From: Opitutaceae bacterium
Lineage (GTDB): Bacteria > Verrucomicrobiota > Verrucomicrobiia > Opitutales > Opitutaceae
NCBI GenBank assembly: GCA_016794785.1
Contig: JAEUHC010000014.1
Span: 1 to 64,000, forward strand
Direction of reading: 5' to 3'
Length of the DNA: 64,000 bases
Below are positions 14,902 through 24,449 of the stretch, in pieces. The notes under the pieces were generated by a model, which worked only from the letters and a program-made list of their open reading frames with translations, did not search any database and was not told where the DNA came from. Position 1 is the first letter of the stretch; the number at the start of each line of letters is the position of its first letter. A program made the position numbers and the translations under genes.

Positions 14902-16029
14902 ATGAGTCCGACCACCACCGCCACCTCCGCGCCCAACCCGGTGCTGACTGGCATCACCGAAAGTCGCGAACAGGGCTTGCTCGTGCTCTCTCCGTCGGCG
15001 CCGAAGAACGGACGCCGCGTGCTGTTCATCAATTCCTACGGCGGTTCGGACGTCTGGACCAAGGTCAAGCAAGGCCTGCTGCCCCCGCACCACATGTGGG
15101 GCTGCATCGAACTCGTGCGCATGGGCTACGAGGTCGCGCTGGCCGAGCCGTTGCATCATTTCAACTATCGGAAGCCGTTCCCGCACGATCTGCGCTTGCT
15201 GCGCGTCGTGCGCTCGTGGCTGCGGCCCGACGACATCGTCTATTGCGGGCACACCCTGCTATTCTGGGTGCCGCTGCTCCGCGCGCTCCTGGGCCGCCGG
15301 CGGCATCTCGTGTCGATGACCTATGCGCGCGAAGAACTCGATTTCGCGGGGGCGCATCGCGGCATCATCGCGCTTACACCGGCCGCCGCCGACCAAGCGC
15401 GGAAAATCGCCCCCCAGGCCAAGGTCGCCCATCTCGCGTGGGGTTGTGACCTCGGTTTCTTTCCACAGCTGGCCTATGACCCGCACTGGTTCCTATCGTG
15501 CGGCATCACGCACCGCGATTTCGCGACCCTGAGCCAGGCCGCGCGCCAATCGCCCTATGCGCTCCGCCTCATTTGCCCGGGCCTGCCGCCCGGCATCGAG
15601 TGGTCGCCCAACGTCACCGTGATCGACGGCGGCAAAGGCTGGAACCACCAAAAATCCGCCGTCAGTTATCAGGAGCTTTTCCACCAACATTATGCCGGCT
15701 CCATCGCCTCGCTCATCATCCTCAAGCACGATCCGGTGGAATACACGGCGGTCGGCTTCACCAATCTGCTGGAGGCGCTCGCGCTGGCGCGTCCTGTGAT
15801 TGTTACGCGGACTGGAGCGATCCCCGGGGAGATCGATGTCGAGGCGGCCGGTTGCGGGCTGTTTGCCCCGCCCAATGATCCGGCGGCCCTCGCCGCTGTA
15901 ATCGACCGCATGGGTCGCGACCCGGCGGCGGCTCAAGCCATGGGACAAAAAGGCCGGGCCTTGGCGGAACGGCACTACAACATCGGCCGCTATGCCGACG
16001 GGCTGCACCGGTTCTTCGCCTCCTTATAA
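14902..16029 (+). CDS. Glycosyltransferase family 1/4-like, paralogue of the gene at 20896
   Basis: 375 residues from ATG 14902; a GTG at 14881, overlapping the preceding TGA, would add 7 residues and is a plausible coupled start. N-terminal domain: RRVLFINSYGGSDVW and HHMWGCIELVRMGYEV. The C-terminal donor domain ends with GFTNLLEALALARPVIVTRT, GAIPGEIDVEAAGCGLF and PPNDPAALA, which fits GT-B transferases that use an activated sugar. It aligns along its whole length with the protein encoded at 20896-22008, so the two come from a duplication within this locus. Confidence 0.82.
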   Translation: MSPTTTATSAPNPVLTGITESREQGLLVLSPSAPKNGRRVLFINSYGGSDVWTKVKQGLLPPHHMWGCIELVRMGYEVALAEPLHHFNYRKPFPHDLRLLRVVRSWLRPDDIVYCGHTLLFWVPLLRALLGRRRHLVSMTYAREELDFAGAHRGIIALTPAAADQARKIAPQAKVAHLAWGCDLGFFPQLAYDPHWFLSCGITHRDFATLSQAARQSPYALRLICPGLPPGIEWSPNVTVIDGGKGWNHQKSAVSYQELFHQHYAGSIASLIILKHDPVEYTAVGFTNLLEALALARPVIVTRTGAIPGEIDVEAAGCGLFAPPNDPAALAAVIDRMGRDPAAAQAMGQKGRALAERHYNIGRYADGLHRFFASL

Positions 16030-16066
16030 ACCCGGCGTGAGCACACTTAATTCCAGCGCTGTCCGG

Positions 16067-17236
16067 ATGGAAACACCTGCACCCCTGCTCGGCGGCCACA
16101 TCCGGGCCTTGGATGGGCTGCGCGGCGTCGCGATCGCGCTGGTGCTCATTGGTCACTTCTACCCCAAGAACCTCGTAATCGATTCCTATCCGACGATCGC
16201 GCTGTTTCTGGGACGCCTCGTGAGGCCCAGCGGCTACGGGGTCGAGTTGTTCTTCGTGCTCTCGGGCTTTCTGATCACCGGCATTCTGCTCGATACCAAG
16301 GGCGAACGCGGGTTCCTCGGAAAATTCTACGCCCGGCGCACGCTGCGCATCTTTCCGCTCTACTACGGGGCGCTGGCCGTCGTCCTGTTTGTGCTCCCAC
16401 ACTTCGTTGTTTTCGACGAAGGGGCAAAAGCGATCGTGGAGCGCCAAGCTTGGCTTTGGACCTACCTGGCCAACTGGCCCACCGGCTGGATCTGGGACGA
16501 CTCGAATCTTTTCCGGCTTGGCCATTTCTGGTCGCTCTGTGTCGAGGAGCATTTCTACATTTTCTGGCCACTGATCGTCGCCTTCACCTCCCAGCGTCGC
16601 ATCATCCTGGTCGCGCTCGGGCTGATCGGAATTGGACTGATTTGCCGCACCGTGGCGTTGATAGGAGGCGCGGAGACGCCCGTGATCTTCACTTGGCTCA
16701 CGTTGCAGAAACTCGATGGTCTCGCGATTGGCGCGATGCTCGCGACGGCCCTGCGCGATCCTGGCCTGATGCGGCTCGTCCCATCAGGCCCCACCTACCG
16801 ACGCTTGCTCGGGGCATTCGTCTTTTTGAGTTTCAGCTACGTCATGCTGCCTCATCGGCTCCATCATCAGGCTCTCGATGTCATGGGCGAAACCGTGATC
16901 GTGATCGCTTTCGGCCTGATTTTGCTCGGCACGCTCCATCTGCGGCCGGGCGCACTCTGGCACCGGGTGATGACGTCCGGCTCCCTGGTCACGCTCGGCA
17001 AATACAGCTACGGCCTCTACGTGATCCACGGCATACTCCGCCCCGCTTTCGAAAGGCTCTTCGACTTTCGCCACCTCCCCACATCCCACGGGCTCTCGCT
17101 CTTTTGGATGCTGCTCTACTATGTGCTGACGATTAGCGCCAGCCTCGCACTCGCCTACCTAAGCTACCACGGTTTCGAAAAATGGTTCCTCAAGCTGAAG
17201 CGTCATTTCGATTACTCGGCCAAAGGAGCCGCTTAG
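16067..17236 (+). CDS. Membrane acyltransferase (acyltransferase 3 family)
   Basis: 389 residues and about ten hydrophobic segments. The family opening IRALDGLRGVAIALVLIGHF is present, with the catalytic His in that first helix. Also visible are GVELFFVLSGFLITGIL, RRTLRIFPLYY, and FWSLCVEEHFYIFWP. These integral proteins O-acetylate or O-acylate sugars during glycan export. ATG 16067 puts the motif at residue 11; GTG 16037 would add ten residues. It probably decorates the ABC-exported polysaccharide. Confidence 0.88.
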   Translation: METPAPLLGGHIRALDGLRGVAIALVLIGHFYPKNLVIDSYPTIALFLGRLVRPSGYGVELFFVLSGFLITGILLDTKGERGFLGKFYARRTLRIFPLYYGALAVVLFVLPHFVVFDEGAKAIVERQAWLWTYLANWPTGWIWDDSNLFRLGHFWSLCVEEHFYIFWPLIVAFTSQRRIILVALGLIGIGLICRTVALIGGAETPVIFTWLTLQKLDGLAIGAMLATALRDPGLMRLVPSGPTYRRLLGAFVFLSFSYVMLPHRLHHQALDVMGETVIVIAFGLILLGTLHLRPGALWHRVMTSGSLVTLGKYSYGLYVIHGILRPAFERLFDFRHLPTSHGLSLFWMLLYYVLTISASLALAYLSYHGFEKWFLKLKRHFDYSAKGAA

Positions 17237-17248
17237 CCGCCTAGACGC

Positions 17249-18436
17249 GTGACCCGCATTCTCTACCTCTGTTCGTCCTGGCCGCTCGGCCGCAGTTTTG
17301 GCGGCCAGCTCCGAGCGCTGCATATCGGGCGCGCTCTGAAACAGGTCGGCAAAGTCACGGTGCTGGCCGTGAGTTCGGAGGCGGACGATCAATCCGCCGC
17401 TGAAAAGACCGCGGCCGAGTTTGAGGTTCTGCCACCCATCTTGCCCCGCCCGACCCCCAGCGGAGGCTTGCCCGGCAAGCTCCGCCGCGCGTTCAGTCCG
17501 CGCTGCATGGAGGTCCACGGGGTCGCCGCCTCGGCGGAGGATCGCGCGCGGCTCACGGCCCTCGTCGGCGACTACGATCTCGTCTGGGTGCTCAATTCGA
17601 GGACGCCGAACCTTCTCCGGCGCTGGCACTGGCCCCGCAGCCACCTCGATCTCGACGACGTGCCGAGCACCTACCTGCGCACAGTGGGCCAAAGCGGCGA
17701 AAAGCCGGCCCAGCGCTGGAAAGCCCGGCTCCAGCAGCGGCTGATGCACCGCCGCGAGCTGCTGTTCGCGGAGCGCTTCACGACGCTTTCCGTCTGCAGC
17801 CAGCCGGACAAAGACTACCTTGGCGGTGGCAAAACGATTCACGTCATCCCCAACGGATTCGAGCGCCCCGCGATCGAACCCAGCTACAACCCGCCCGCGG
17901 ACGCGCCACGGATCGGTTTCATCGGACTCTATTCCTACACGCCCAACGCCGACGGCGTGCAGTGGTTTTTGCGCGAATGCTGGCCACAATTGCGCCAGGC
18001 CATCCCGGGCATCCGGCTGCGCCTGATCGGCAAAGACACCGACGGCCCGTCCGGCCCGCAAGGGCCGGACGTGGACGGTCTCGGATTTGTCGCCGATCCC
18101 GCCGCCGAAATCGCGACCTGGTCGGCGATGATCATCCCGATCCGCTTCGGCGGCGGCACCCGCATCAAGATCGCCGAGGCCTTTTCCAGGAAATGCCCGG
18201 CGGTCTCGACGCGGCTGGGCGCCTTTGGTTACGACGTGCAGGACGGCCGCCAGCTGCGCTTGGCCGACCAACCGGCCGAGTTCGCCCAAGCCTGCGTCGA
18301 ACTCGTCCGCGATCGAACCCAAGCGCACGCCATCGCGGAGCACGCCTGGGGGGAGTTTCTCAATCGATGGACTTGGGACGCCATCGCGCCCAAAGTTCAC
18401 GCGGTCGCGCAAAGCTGCGTGCGCAAATCCGAGTGA
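17249..18436 (+). CDS. Glycosyltransferase family 4
   Basis: 395 residues, GTG start at 17249 (TRILYLCSSWPLGRSFGG). N-terminal half: LDLDDVPSTYLRTVG, characteristic of this GT4 subgroup. Donor half: IHVIPNGFERP, IGFIGLYSYTPNADGVQWF and IIPIRFGGGTRIKIAEAFS, the E-x7-E-like region with G-G-G-T-R. It is the last transferase of the first run before the dehydrogenase. Sugar specificity is unknown. Confidence 0.87.
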   Translation: MTRILYLCSSWPLGRSFGGQLRALHIGRALKQVGKVTVLAVSSEADDQSAAEKTAAEFEVLPPILPRPTPSGGLPGKLRRAFSPRCMEVHGVAASAEDRARLTALVGDYDLVWVLNSRTPNLLRRWHWPRSHLDLDDVPSTYLRTVGQSGEKPAQRWKARLQQRLMHRRELLFAERFTTLSVCSQPDKDYLGGGKTIHVIPNGFERPAIEPSYNPPADAPRIGFIGLYSYTPNADGVQWFLRECWPQLRQAIPGIRLRLIGKDTDGPSGPQGPDVDGLGFVADPAAEIATWSAMIIPIRFGGGTRIKIAEAFSRKCPAVSTRLGAFGYDVQDGRQLRLADQPAEFAQACVELVRDRTQAHAIAEHAWGEFLNRWTWDAIAPKVHAVAQSCVRKSE

Positions 18437-18543
18437 GTCATCGACCAAACCAACACCCAGATCCGTTGTCGCATCATTTTTACCTTTTGAGTTTCGCCCA
18501 AAGCTCGATCTTTCCGTAGTAATACTCACTTCCCTCCTCTTTT

Positions 18544-19830
18544 ATGAAAATCTGTGTCGTCGGCCTCGGTTACGTAGGGCTTCCGCTCTCCCTTCAATTT
18601 GCGCGTTGCGGCGCCACGGTGCTCGGGCTCGACATCGACCGCAACAAGGTGGACGCCCTCAACCAGGGCCGGAGCTACATCAAGCACATCAGCCCGGAAT
18701 CCATCAAAGCGACCATCGACGCCAAGTCGTTCAGCGCCTCGACCGATTTCTCCCGCGCCCGGGAGTGCGAGGCCGCCATCATCTGCGTGCCGACGCCGCT
18801 CAACAAGAACCGCGAGCCCGACATCTCCTACATCACCGAGACCGGCAAGGCCCTCGCACCGCACCTCAAGAAGGGCGCGCTCGTGGTCCTCGAATCCACC
18901 ACCTACCCCGGCACGACCGACGAGGATTTGCGCGCCGTGCTGGAGGCAGGCTCGGGCCTCAAAGCCGGCACTGATTTCCACCTCGCGTTTTCGCCGGAGC
19001 GCGAGGATCCGGGCAATCCGAGCAGTGTCGTCGCGACCATCCCCAAGGTCGTCGGCGGCTACACGCCCGCGTGCCTCAAGAAAGCCATCGCCCTCTACTC
19101 AATCGCGATCAAGACGCTCGTGCCCGTGTCGTCGTGCCGAGTGGCGGAGGCGACCAAGCTGCTTGAGAACACCTTTCGCGGCGTGAACATCGCCCTCGTG
19201 AACGAGCTGAAGGTCGTCTATGCCGCGATGGGCATCGATGTCTGGGAGGTCATTAACGCCGCCAAGACGAAGCCGTTTGGGTTCATGGCGTTTTACCCCG
19301 GCCCCGGACTCGGCGGCCACTGCATCCCGATCGATCCGTTTTACCTGACGTGGAAGGCCCGCGAATACGGCCAACACACGCGCTTCATCGAGCTCGCCGG
19401 TGAGATCAACACATCAATGCCGGAATACGTGGTGCACAAGGTGGCCGACGCGCTCAACGAACGGCAGAAATCCGTCAAGGGCAGTCGCGTGCTCGTGGTT
19501 GGTCTCGCCTACAAGCCCAACGTGGATGACGAGCGCGAGTCGCCGAGCTACATCCTGATGGAGCAGCTCAAGGCCCGCGGAGCCGAAGTCGCCTACTACG
19601 ATCCCTACGTGCCGATCATCCGCCCTACGCGCGAGCACGCGCACTGGACTGGCGTGAAGTCGGTGGCGTGGAACCGCGAGACGGTGCAAGGATTCGACCT
19701 CGCGCTGATCGCCACCAACCACGCCTCGGTCAACTACCACGAGCTGGCCGACTGGTCGCCCTGCATCGTGGACACGCGCAATGCCATGCACGGTGTCCCG
19801 ACCAAGCCGGGACAGGTGCTCAAGGCCTAG
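18544..19830 (+). CDS. Nucleotide-sugar dehydrogenase (UDP-GlcNAc/UDP-ManNAc 6-dehydrogenase type)
   Basis: 428 residues of the UDP-glucose/GDP-mannose dehydrogenase family. The Rossmann motif MKICVVGLGYVGLPLS is at residues 1-16. The catalytic Cys lies in GPGLGGHCIPIDPFYL (near residue 260). ESTTYPGTT, FSPEREDPGN and the C-terminal VGLAYKPNVDDERESP are conserved. The enzyme oxidises C6 of a UDP-hexose twice with NAD. Lengths and the ERxDPGN motif fit the WbpA/WecC/TviB branch acting on N-acetylhexosamines more than Ugd. The partner epimerase-like gene at 46739 could act on the same sugar. ATG 18544 follows a 107-bp AT-rich gap that probably holds a promoter. Confidence 0.9.
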   Translation: MKICVVGLGYVGLPLSLQFARCGATVLGLDIDRNKVDALNQGRSYIKHISPESIKATIDAKSFSASTDFSRARECEAAIICVPTPLNKNREPDISYITETGKALAPHLKKGALVVLESTTYPGTTDEDLRAVLEAGSGLKAGTDFHLAFSPEREDPGNPSSVVATIPKVVGGYTPACLKKAIALYSIAIKTLVPVSSCRVAEATKLLENTFRGVNIALVNELKVVYAAMGIDVWEVINAAKTKPFGFMAFYPGPGLGGHCIPIDPFYLTWKAREYGQHTRFIELAGEINTSMPEYVVHKVADALNERQKSVKGSRVLVVGLAYKPNVDDERESPSYILMEQLKARGAEVAYYDPYVPIIRPTREHAHWTGVKSVAWNRETVQGFDLALIATNHASVNYHELADWSPCIVDTRNAMHGVPTKPGQVLKA

Positions 19831-19952
19831 CGAATGCGCCCCCTCCCCTCATCGGCCGGCGGCCCAACAACTCGCCGCTGATCGCGACGCCGTGGGCGCC
19901 GACGTGGCGTCCTCGTCGGTAAATCGCCGTTGCAAAGTCCCCATCGCCACCC

Positions 19953-20855
19953 ATGTCGAGACCAGTGCAATCCAAGCTCCTGTCGCTCTTCATCAAGGGC
20001 CAGCTAAGCGCCCTGCGGCGGTGCCGGTTCATCGGCGCCACCGATCTGCCCGAGATCATGGCCAACAGCACGGAGCGTCTGTTGAATCTGCCTGGCAAGC
20101 TGCCCTTCTTCGCGACACGGGCAACAGAGCCACGCTTGGTGCATGAACTTCTCGGCAAGCTGCACCCCGTCGAGTGTGGCCGGCCCTTGATCCGGATGGG
20201 CCCGGAAGGCGACGGCGGCTATCTGGTGCCCGATGATCTGGAGGGCATCGGCGCCTGTTTCTCCCCCGGCGTAAGCGATGTCGCCGGCTTCGAACTAGAT
20301 TGCGCCAACCGGGGCATGGAGGTGTTCCTGGCGGATGCGTCGGTCGAAAAACCGCCTTGTTCCCACCCCTCGTTCCGATTCGCCAAAAAATTCATCGGCG
20401 CAACCACCGGAGGAAAGTTCGTGAGCCTTGAGGACTGGGTGGGCGCCGAAACCAAGCTGGCCGACAAAGATTTGCTGCTGCAGATGGATATCGAAGGATT
20501 CGAATACGAGGCGTTTCTCACAGCCTCCACTGCACTCCTTCAGCGCTTCCGGATCATGGTCGTGGAATTCCATGATTTGGAACGCTTGTTCTGTGAGCCG
20601 CTGTTTCCCTTCTACCGTCTCGTTTTTGAAAAACTGCTCGCGACCCACACCTGCGTGCACATCCATCCGAACAACTACTGCAGCCTGATCAAGGTGGCCG
20701 GGCTGGAGATGCTGCAGATGGCGGAGTTCACCTTCGTGCGCAACGACCGGGTCCGGCCGGCGGGCTACGCGCGGCAGTTTCCCCATCCGCTGGATCGCGA
20801 CAACACCCTGCGAGAGCACGTGGTGCTGCCGCCGGCTTACTACCGGACCAAATAG
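19953..20855 (+). CDS. FkbM-family methyltransferase-like protein
   Basis: 300 residues, ATG 19953. The FkbM domain is supported by PEGDGGYLVPDDLEGIGACF (SAM-binding glycine stretch), EVFLADASVE, LLQMDIEGFEYEAF (the DIEG-E motif of the family) and IMVVEFHDLE. The first 70 residues are an unassigned helical extension. FkbM enzymes O-methylate sugars and other alcohols. It is the second methyltransferase of the first run. A 122-bp gap separates it from the dehydrogenase; nothing notable is in that gap. Confidence 0.8.
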   Translation: MSRPVQSKLLSLFIKGQLSALRRCRFIGATDLPEIMANSTERLLNLPGKLPFFATRATEPRLVHELLGKLHPVECGRPLIRMGPEGDGGYLVPDDLEGIGACFSPGVSDVAGFELDCANRGMEVFLADASVEKPPCSHPSFRFAKKFIGATTGGKFVSLEDWVGAETKLADKDLLLQMDIEGFEYEAFLTASTALLQRFRIMVVEFHDLERLFCEPLFPFYRLVFEKLLATHTCVHIHPNNYCSLIKVAGLEMLQMAEFTFVRNDRVRPAGYARQFPHPLDRDNTLREHVVLPPAYYRTK

Positions 20856-20895
20856 AATCCTGTCCGCGACTTTTCGGCTTCAAACACCCGGCGGC

Positions 20896-22008
20896 ATGCA
20901 ACCTCTGACCACTGCCCTGACGGGCCGCACCGACGGCATCGTGGCGGAGCAACAGGCCGGCATGACCATCCTGCGCTCGGTCCACGTGAAGCCGCATCGT
21001 CGGCTCTTTTATCTTAATTCCTATGGCATGGCGCAGGCATGGCGCACCTTGGGGGAGCCTAATCCCGGCCAGCACCTATGGGGCTGCATCGAACTCGCCC
21101 GCCTCGGCTATGAGGTCGCCATGCCCGAGGAGCCGGTGCGCGGCCGGTTCTTCAACTACCGGCGGCAGGATTTCAAACACCTGCGCTTCATCCGGGAATG
21201 GCTCGGCCGCGACGGCATCCTCTACAGTGCCCACACCGTGGTATTTTGGGCGCCACTGCTGGCAGCCGCAGGACTGCTGCGCTGCCCGGTGGTGACCCTG
21301 CTCTACGCGGCGGGTGAAAACCTGCGCTTCACCCGCGGCTACGCCGGGGTGATCGCCATGACCCCCGCCGCCGAACGGCGCGCCCGCAGTCTGGCACCCG
21401 GTGCGAAAATCGCGCACCTCGGCTGGGGCGTCGATCTGCCTCTTTACCCCGTCGCACCGTATGAGCCGCGTTGGTTCCTGTCGTGCGGCAAGACCCGCCG
21501 TGATTTTTCAACGCTCGCAGCGGCGTCCGCAGCGGTGGCCACGCCTGTGCGCGTCATCAACACCAGCGCCCCGGCGGGACTGATGTGGCCCGCCAATGTC
21601 GAGTTTGTTGGGACGATGCGGCCCGGGAGTTGGGAAGCCGTTTCTTTCCGCGAATTGATCGAGCATCACTACGCCGGTTGCACGGCCACGCTGGTGCTGC
21701 TCGAGAACGACCCAACTCAACGCTACGCCGCTGGCTTCACCCAACTCCTTGAAGCCATGGCTTTGAGCAAGCCCGTGATTGTCACGCGCACCGGGGCGAT
21801 TCCCGATGAGATCGACGTCGAAGCCCAGGGATGCGGGCTGTTTGTGCCCCCCAACGACCCCAAGGCGCTGGCCCGCGCCATGGCCAGCATCGCCAGCGAT
21901 CCGCAACGTGCGGCCGCCATGGGACAAGCTGGGCGCAGGCTCTGCGAACGGCATTACGACATGACAAGATTCGGCGACCAGTTGCATGGATTTTTTAACA
22001 AGCTTTGA
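20896..22008 (+). CDS. Glycosyltransferase family 1/4-like, paralogue of the gene at 14902
   Basis: 370 residues, ATG 20896. It shares with the earlier gene FYLNSYGMAQAW, HLWGCIELARLGYEVA, PRWFLSCGKTRRDFST, HHYAG, GFTQLLEAMALSKPVIVTRT and GAIPDEIDVEAQGCGLF. Same GT-B architecture, so it transfers a sugar to the same or a related repeat unit. It is the final gene before the exosortase module, from which an 81-bp AT-rich gap separates it. Donor and acceptor are unknown. Confidence 0.82.
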   Translation: MQPLTTALTGRTDGIVAEQQAGMTILRSVHVKPHRRLFYLNSYGMAQAWRTLGEPNPGQHLWGCIELARLGYEVAMPEEPVRGRFFNYRRQDFKHLRFIREWLGRDGILYSAHTVVFWAPLLAAAGLLRCPVVTLLYAAGENLRFTRGYAGVIAMTPAAERRARSLAPGAKIAHLGWGVDLPLYPVAPYEPRWFLSCGKTRRDFSTLAAASAAVATPVRVINTSAPAGLMWPANVEFVGTMRPGSWEAVSFRELIEHHYAGCTATLVLLENDPTQRYAAGFTQLLEAMALSKPVIVTRTGAIPDEIDVEAQGCGLFVPPNDPKALARAMASIASDPQRAAAMGQAGRRLCERHYDMTRFGDQLHGFFNKL

Positions 22009-22089
22009 ATACTGCTAGCTAATAAGATTACTGATAAGCGAGAATTTGTCCGCAGCTAAGGTTACTACTAAAACGAATCCATTCCAGCC

Positions 22090-23349
22090 ATGCCCCAGAA
22101 CACCAGGACAGTTCAATTTCGTGCAGCGGCCTTCATCATCACCTGCTTCGCAACCACCTCTATCTTGCATGCGCAGGCATTGATTCTGCCGCTTGCGTCC
22201 GGCCCTTCCCCTGCAGCGGTCGCGCGTGATTTGGCCACGGGCACCAAGCGAGCTCCGGCAGCATCAAACATTACCTCTTCCATGGCAGCCGAACGGCCAC
22301 TGCTGCAATACGGTCCACTCAACTACAGCGCATCCATGACCTATCGCTATCTCAATGGCACAGGTCTGCGCACGATTCTCGGCCGGTTGCGTTCGAGTGA
22401 AGTCCACTCCATAAATTTGGACTCCAATCTGGCAGTGGGGCGGCACTGGCTCATCAACTACGCGACCACGGCAAGCTTTTACACGAGCGAGGAATTCCGT
22501 GACCCGGTTGATCACTCCGCGGCGATTTCCGCCGGATATAAGCTCGGAGATTGGTCCGTGGCCGCTTCATCCGGCTATTCACGGTCGAACGATACCCTAT
22601 TGGAGATCGGCGCTCAAACCACCCGCGATTCCTACAATAGCAACTTGTCGTTAGCCCGCGAAATCGGAGATCGAACATCGCTCGAACTTTCTGTCAGCCA
22701 TGTAGCAAATTTTGCGACCGGGTTTGCAAGCGGCCGTATCATCACAACGACAAATTGGATTCGTTACCAAATAACGCCCCGGCTGAACACCGGTATCGGC
22801 TTCTCCTATGGTGCAAACTTCGCAAGCGAAGGCGCCGACTCAAACTATACACGGCCTCAGGTTATTCTCGGTTGGCGGCCCACAGAAAAAATCACATTGA
22901 GTGCGGACGCTGGCTACGAATTTCGCAAATTCCGCAGCGATGGTCAGAATAGCTTAGTCAATCCCGTCTACACGGCATCGCTAAGTTATGCCCCCATAGC
23001 TCCGACTTTGCTCTCACTTTCGGCCAATGCAGCCGAGACCGGTTCCTATTTCGCCAGTCGAGCCACGCGCTCGACCGGCTGGAGTGCCAGTGTGGAGCAG
23101 CGCATCTTGGGTCGTGTTTTCCTTACCGGCAGATACTCTGAGCACCGCAACTCCTACATCGAAACCAACCGAGGCCTTGCAGTCGGCCGACGCGATAAGG
23201 GCAAATCCATCGGCACAACCATCTCAACCGTGCTATATCGTCGGACCTCAATCAGCGTATTCTACTCCCGTATCGAAAACATTTCCAGTTTCACGGACTT
23301 CGATGTCGTGAGCGACCAATATGGCTTAAGCATCGGCTTGCGTTTCTGA
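22090..23349 (+). CDS. Outer-membrane beta-barrel protein of the exosortase locus
   Basis: 419 residues. The N-terminal signal peptide is AAAFIITCFATTSILHAQ with likely cleavage after HAQ. The mature part alternates short amphipathic strands (MTYRYLNGTG, SINLDSNLAVG, LSLAREIGDRTSLELSVSH) and ends in GLSIGLRF, the C-terminal aromatic signal of Bam-inserted barrels. Similar barrels accompany exosortase and EPS genes. It may export polymer or anchor processed proteins; the exact role is inference. Its composition is somewhat AT-richer than that of neighbouring genes. Confidence 0.78.
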   Translation: MPQNTRTVQFRAAAFIITCFATTSILHAQALILPLASGPSPAAVARDLATGTKRAPAASNITSSMAAERPLLQYGPLNYSASMTYRYLNGTGLRTILGRLRSSEVHSINLDSNLAVGRHWLINYATTASFYTSEEFRDPVDHSAAISAGYKLGDWSVAASSGYSRSNDTLLEIGAQTTRDSYNSNLSLAREIGDRTSLELSVSHVANFATGFASGRIITTTNWIRYQITPRLNTGIGFSYGANFASEGADSNYTRPQVILGWRPTEKITLSADAGYEFRKFRSDGQNSLVNPVYTASLSYAPIAPTLLSLSANAAETGSYFASRATRSTGWSASVEQRILGRVFLTGRYSEHRNSYIETNRGLAVGRRDKGKSIGTTISTVLYRRTSISVFYSRIENISSFTDFDVVSDQYGLSIGLRF

Positions 23350-23468
23350 GAATATCGTGGAGTCCCGCGCAAAAATGCCGATGGCTGAACTGACATGATC
23401 GGCCCATCCTTCAGTTTTCAGCCTGCGCTCCCGGTTAAAATAAGTTAGTTCAAGCCAGAACCCGATCC

Positions 23469-24440
23469 ATGACAACCGACACGGGCCAAGTGAACCAAAA
23501 ACCGACCGAACCAAGAACCGGCCCGGCAGGTGGCATTTCTGCAAATCCAGGTTTACGATCCAGTCCTGCGCGCGACCTGCCACCTTTGCTGGGCTTTACA
23601 TTGCTCGCCCTCGCGGCCGTCTACGCCCTGCTGTTAATCGATCTGGTGCGGTTCTCGATGCAAGGGGAACTCTATTCCTACGTCCTCTTGGTCCCGATCG
23701 TGAGCGGCTATCTCTTCCTGACCGCCCCGCGTTCCTCGGAACGCAACGGGCCGCCCCGCCGGGTCCTCGCCGGCGTCTTCGCGGTGCTCGGACTCGTGGC
23801 GATTGTTTCGCGCCTCGCTCTCGGCTCGGCTCTGCAGCGGCAGGATGCGCTGGCGCTGGGCACGGCCTCGTTCGTCGCGTTCGTGGCCGCCGCCACCGCG
23901 TTCTTCCTGGACCGAGCCGCGTTTCGCCGGGCGCGCTTCCCCCTGGCTTTTCTCGTCTTCATGGCGCCCTTCCCGATCGCGATGGAGCAGACCATCGAGG
24001 TCTGGCTGCAGCATGGTTCGGCGCCGGCGGCCCACGCGATGTTTCTGCTCGCGGGGACGACGATGCATTACCATGACCTGATTTTTGAGCTGCCGGGCAT
24101 CGCGCTGCGCGTCGCCCCGGAGTGCAGCGGCATCCGCTCCACGCTCGTGTTGTTCATGGTGAGTCTGGTGGCGGGGCATCTTTTTCTCCGCACGCCGTGG
24201 AAACGCGCCGTAATCACCCTCGCTGTGATTCCCCTCGCCCTCATCCGCAACGGCTTTCGCATCTTCGTCATCGGCCAGCTGTGCGTCCACATCGGACCGC
24301 ACATGATCGACTCGATGTGGCACCACCAGGGCGGCCCGATCTTCTTCGCGCTGTCGCTCGTGCCTTTTTCCATCCTTGTTTTCTATCTGGTGCGATCGGA
24401 GCGCCGCGTGCTCCGCGCCTCAACCCCCGCCGTCAAGTAA
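23469..24440 (+). CDS. Exosortase (membrane transpeptidase-like protease)
   Basis: 323 residues, about eight hydrophobic segments. The catalytic triad of the exosortase/archaeosortase family is visible: Cys219 in VAPECSGIRS, Arg in PLALIRNGFRI (260 or 264) and His in MWHHQGG (285/286). Exosortases cut C-terminal sorting signals (PEP-CTERM and relatives) of secreted proteins at the inner membrane. No EpsI domain is fused at the C-terminus, and a free EpsI gene lies 30 kb away. It sits between the barrel gene and the PrsT-like gene, as is usual for these loci. The subtype cannot be fixed from sequence reading alone. Confidence 0.9.
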   Translation: MTTDTGQVNQKPTEPRTGPAGGISANPGLRSSPARDLPPLLGFTLLALAAVYALLLIDLVRFSMQGELYSYVLLVPIVSGYLFLTAPRSSERNGPPRRVLAGVFAVLGLVAIVSRLALGSALQRQDALALGTASFVAFVAAATAFFLDRAAFRRARFPLAFLVFMAPFPIAMEQTIEVWLQHGSAPAAHAMFLLAGTTMHYHDLIFELPGIALRVAPECSGIRSTLVLFMVSLVAGHLFLRTPWKRAVITLAVIPLALIRNGFRIFVIGQLCVHIGPHMIDSMWHHQGGPIFFALSLVPFSILVFYLVRSERRVLRASTPAVK

Positions 24441-24449
24441 TTCCCCGCC

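Noticed and set aside
18437..18543. Sigma-70 promoter TTGAGT...TAGTAA before the dehydrogenase gene
   Set aside because: Spacer is about 24 bp, too long; the gap is AT-rich and probably promoter-bearing but no defined elements can be supported.
23383..23423. Hairpin GGCTGAA/TTCAGCC after the barrel gene as a Rho-independent terminator
   Set aside because: Long loop and no T-tract; not supported as a terminator.
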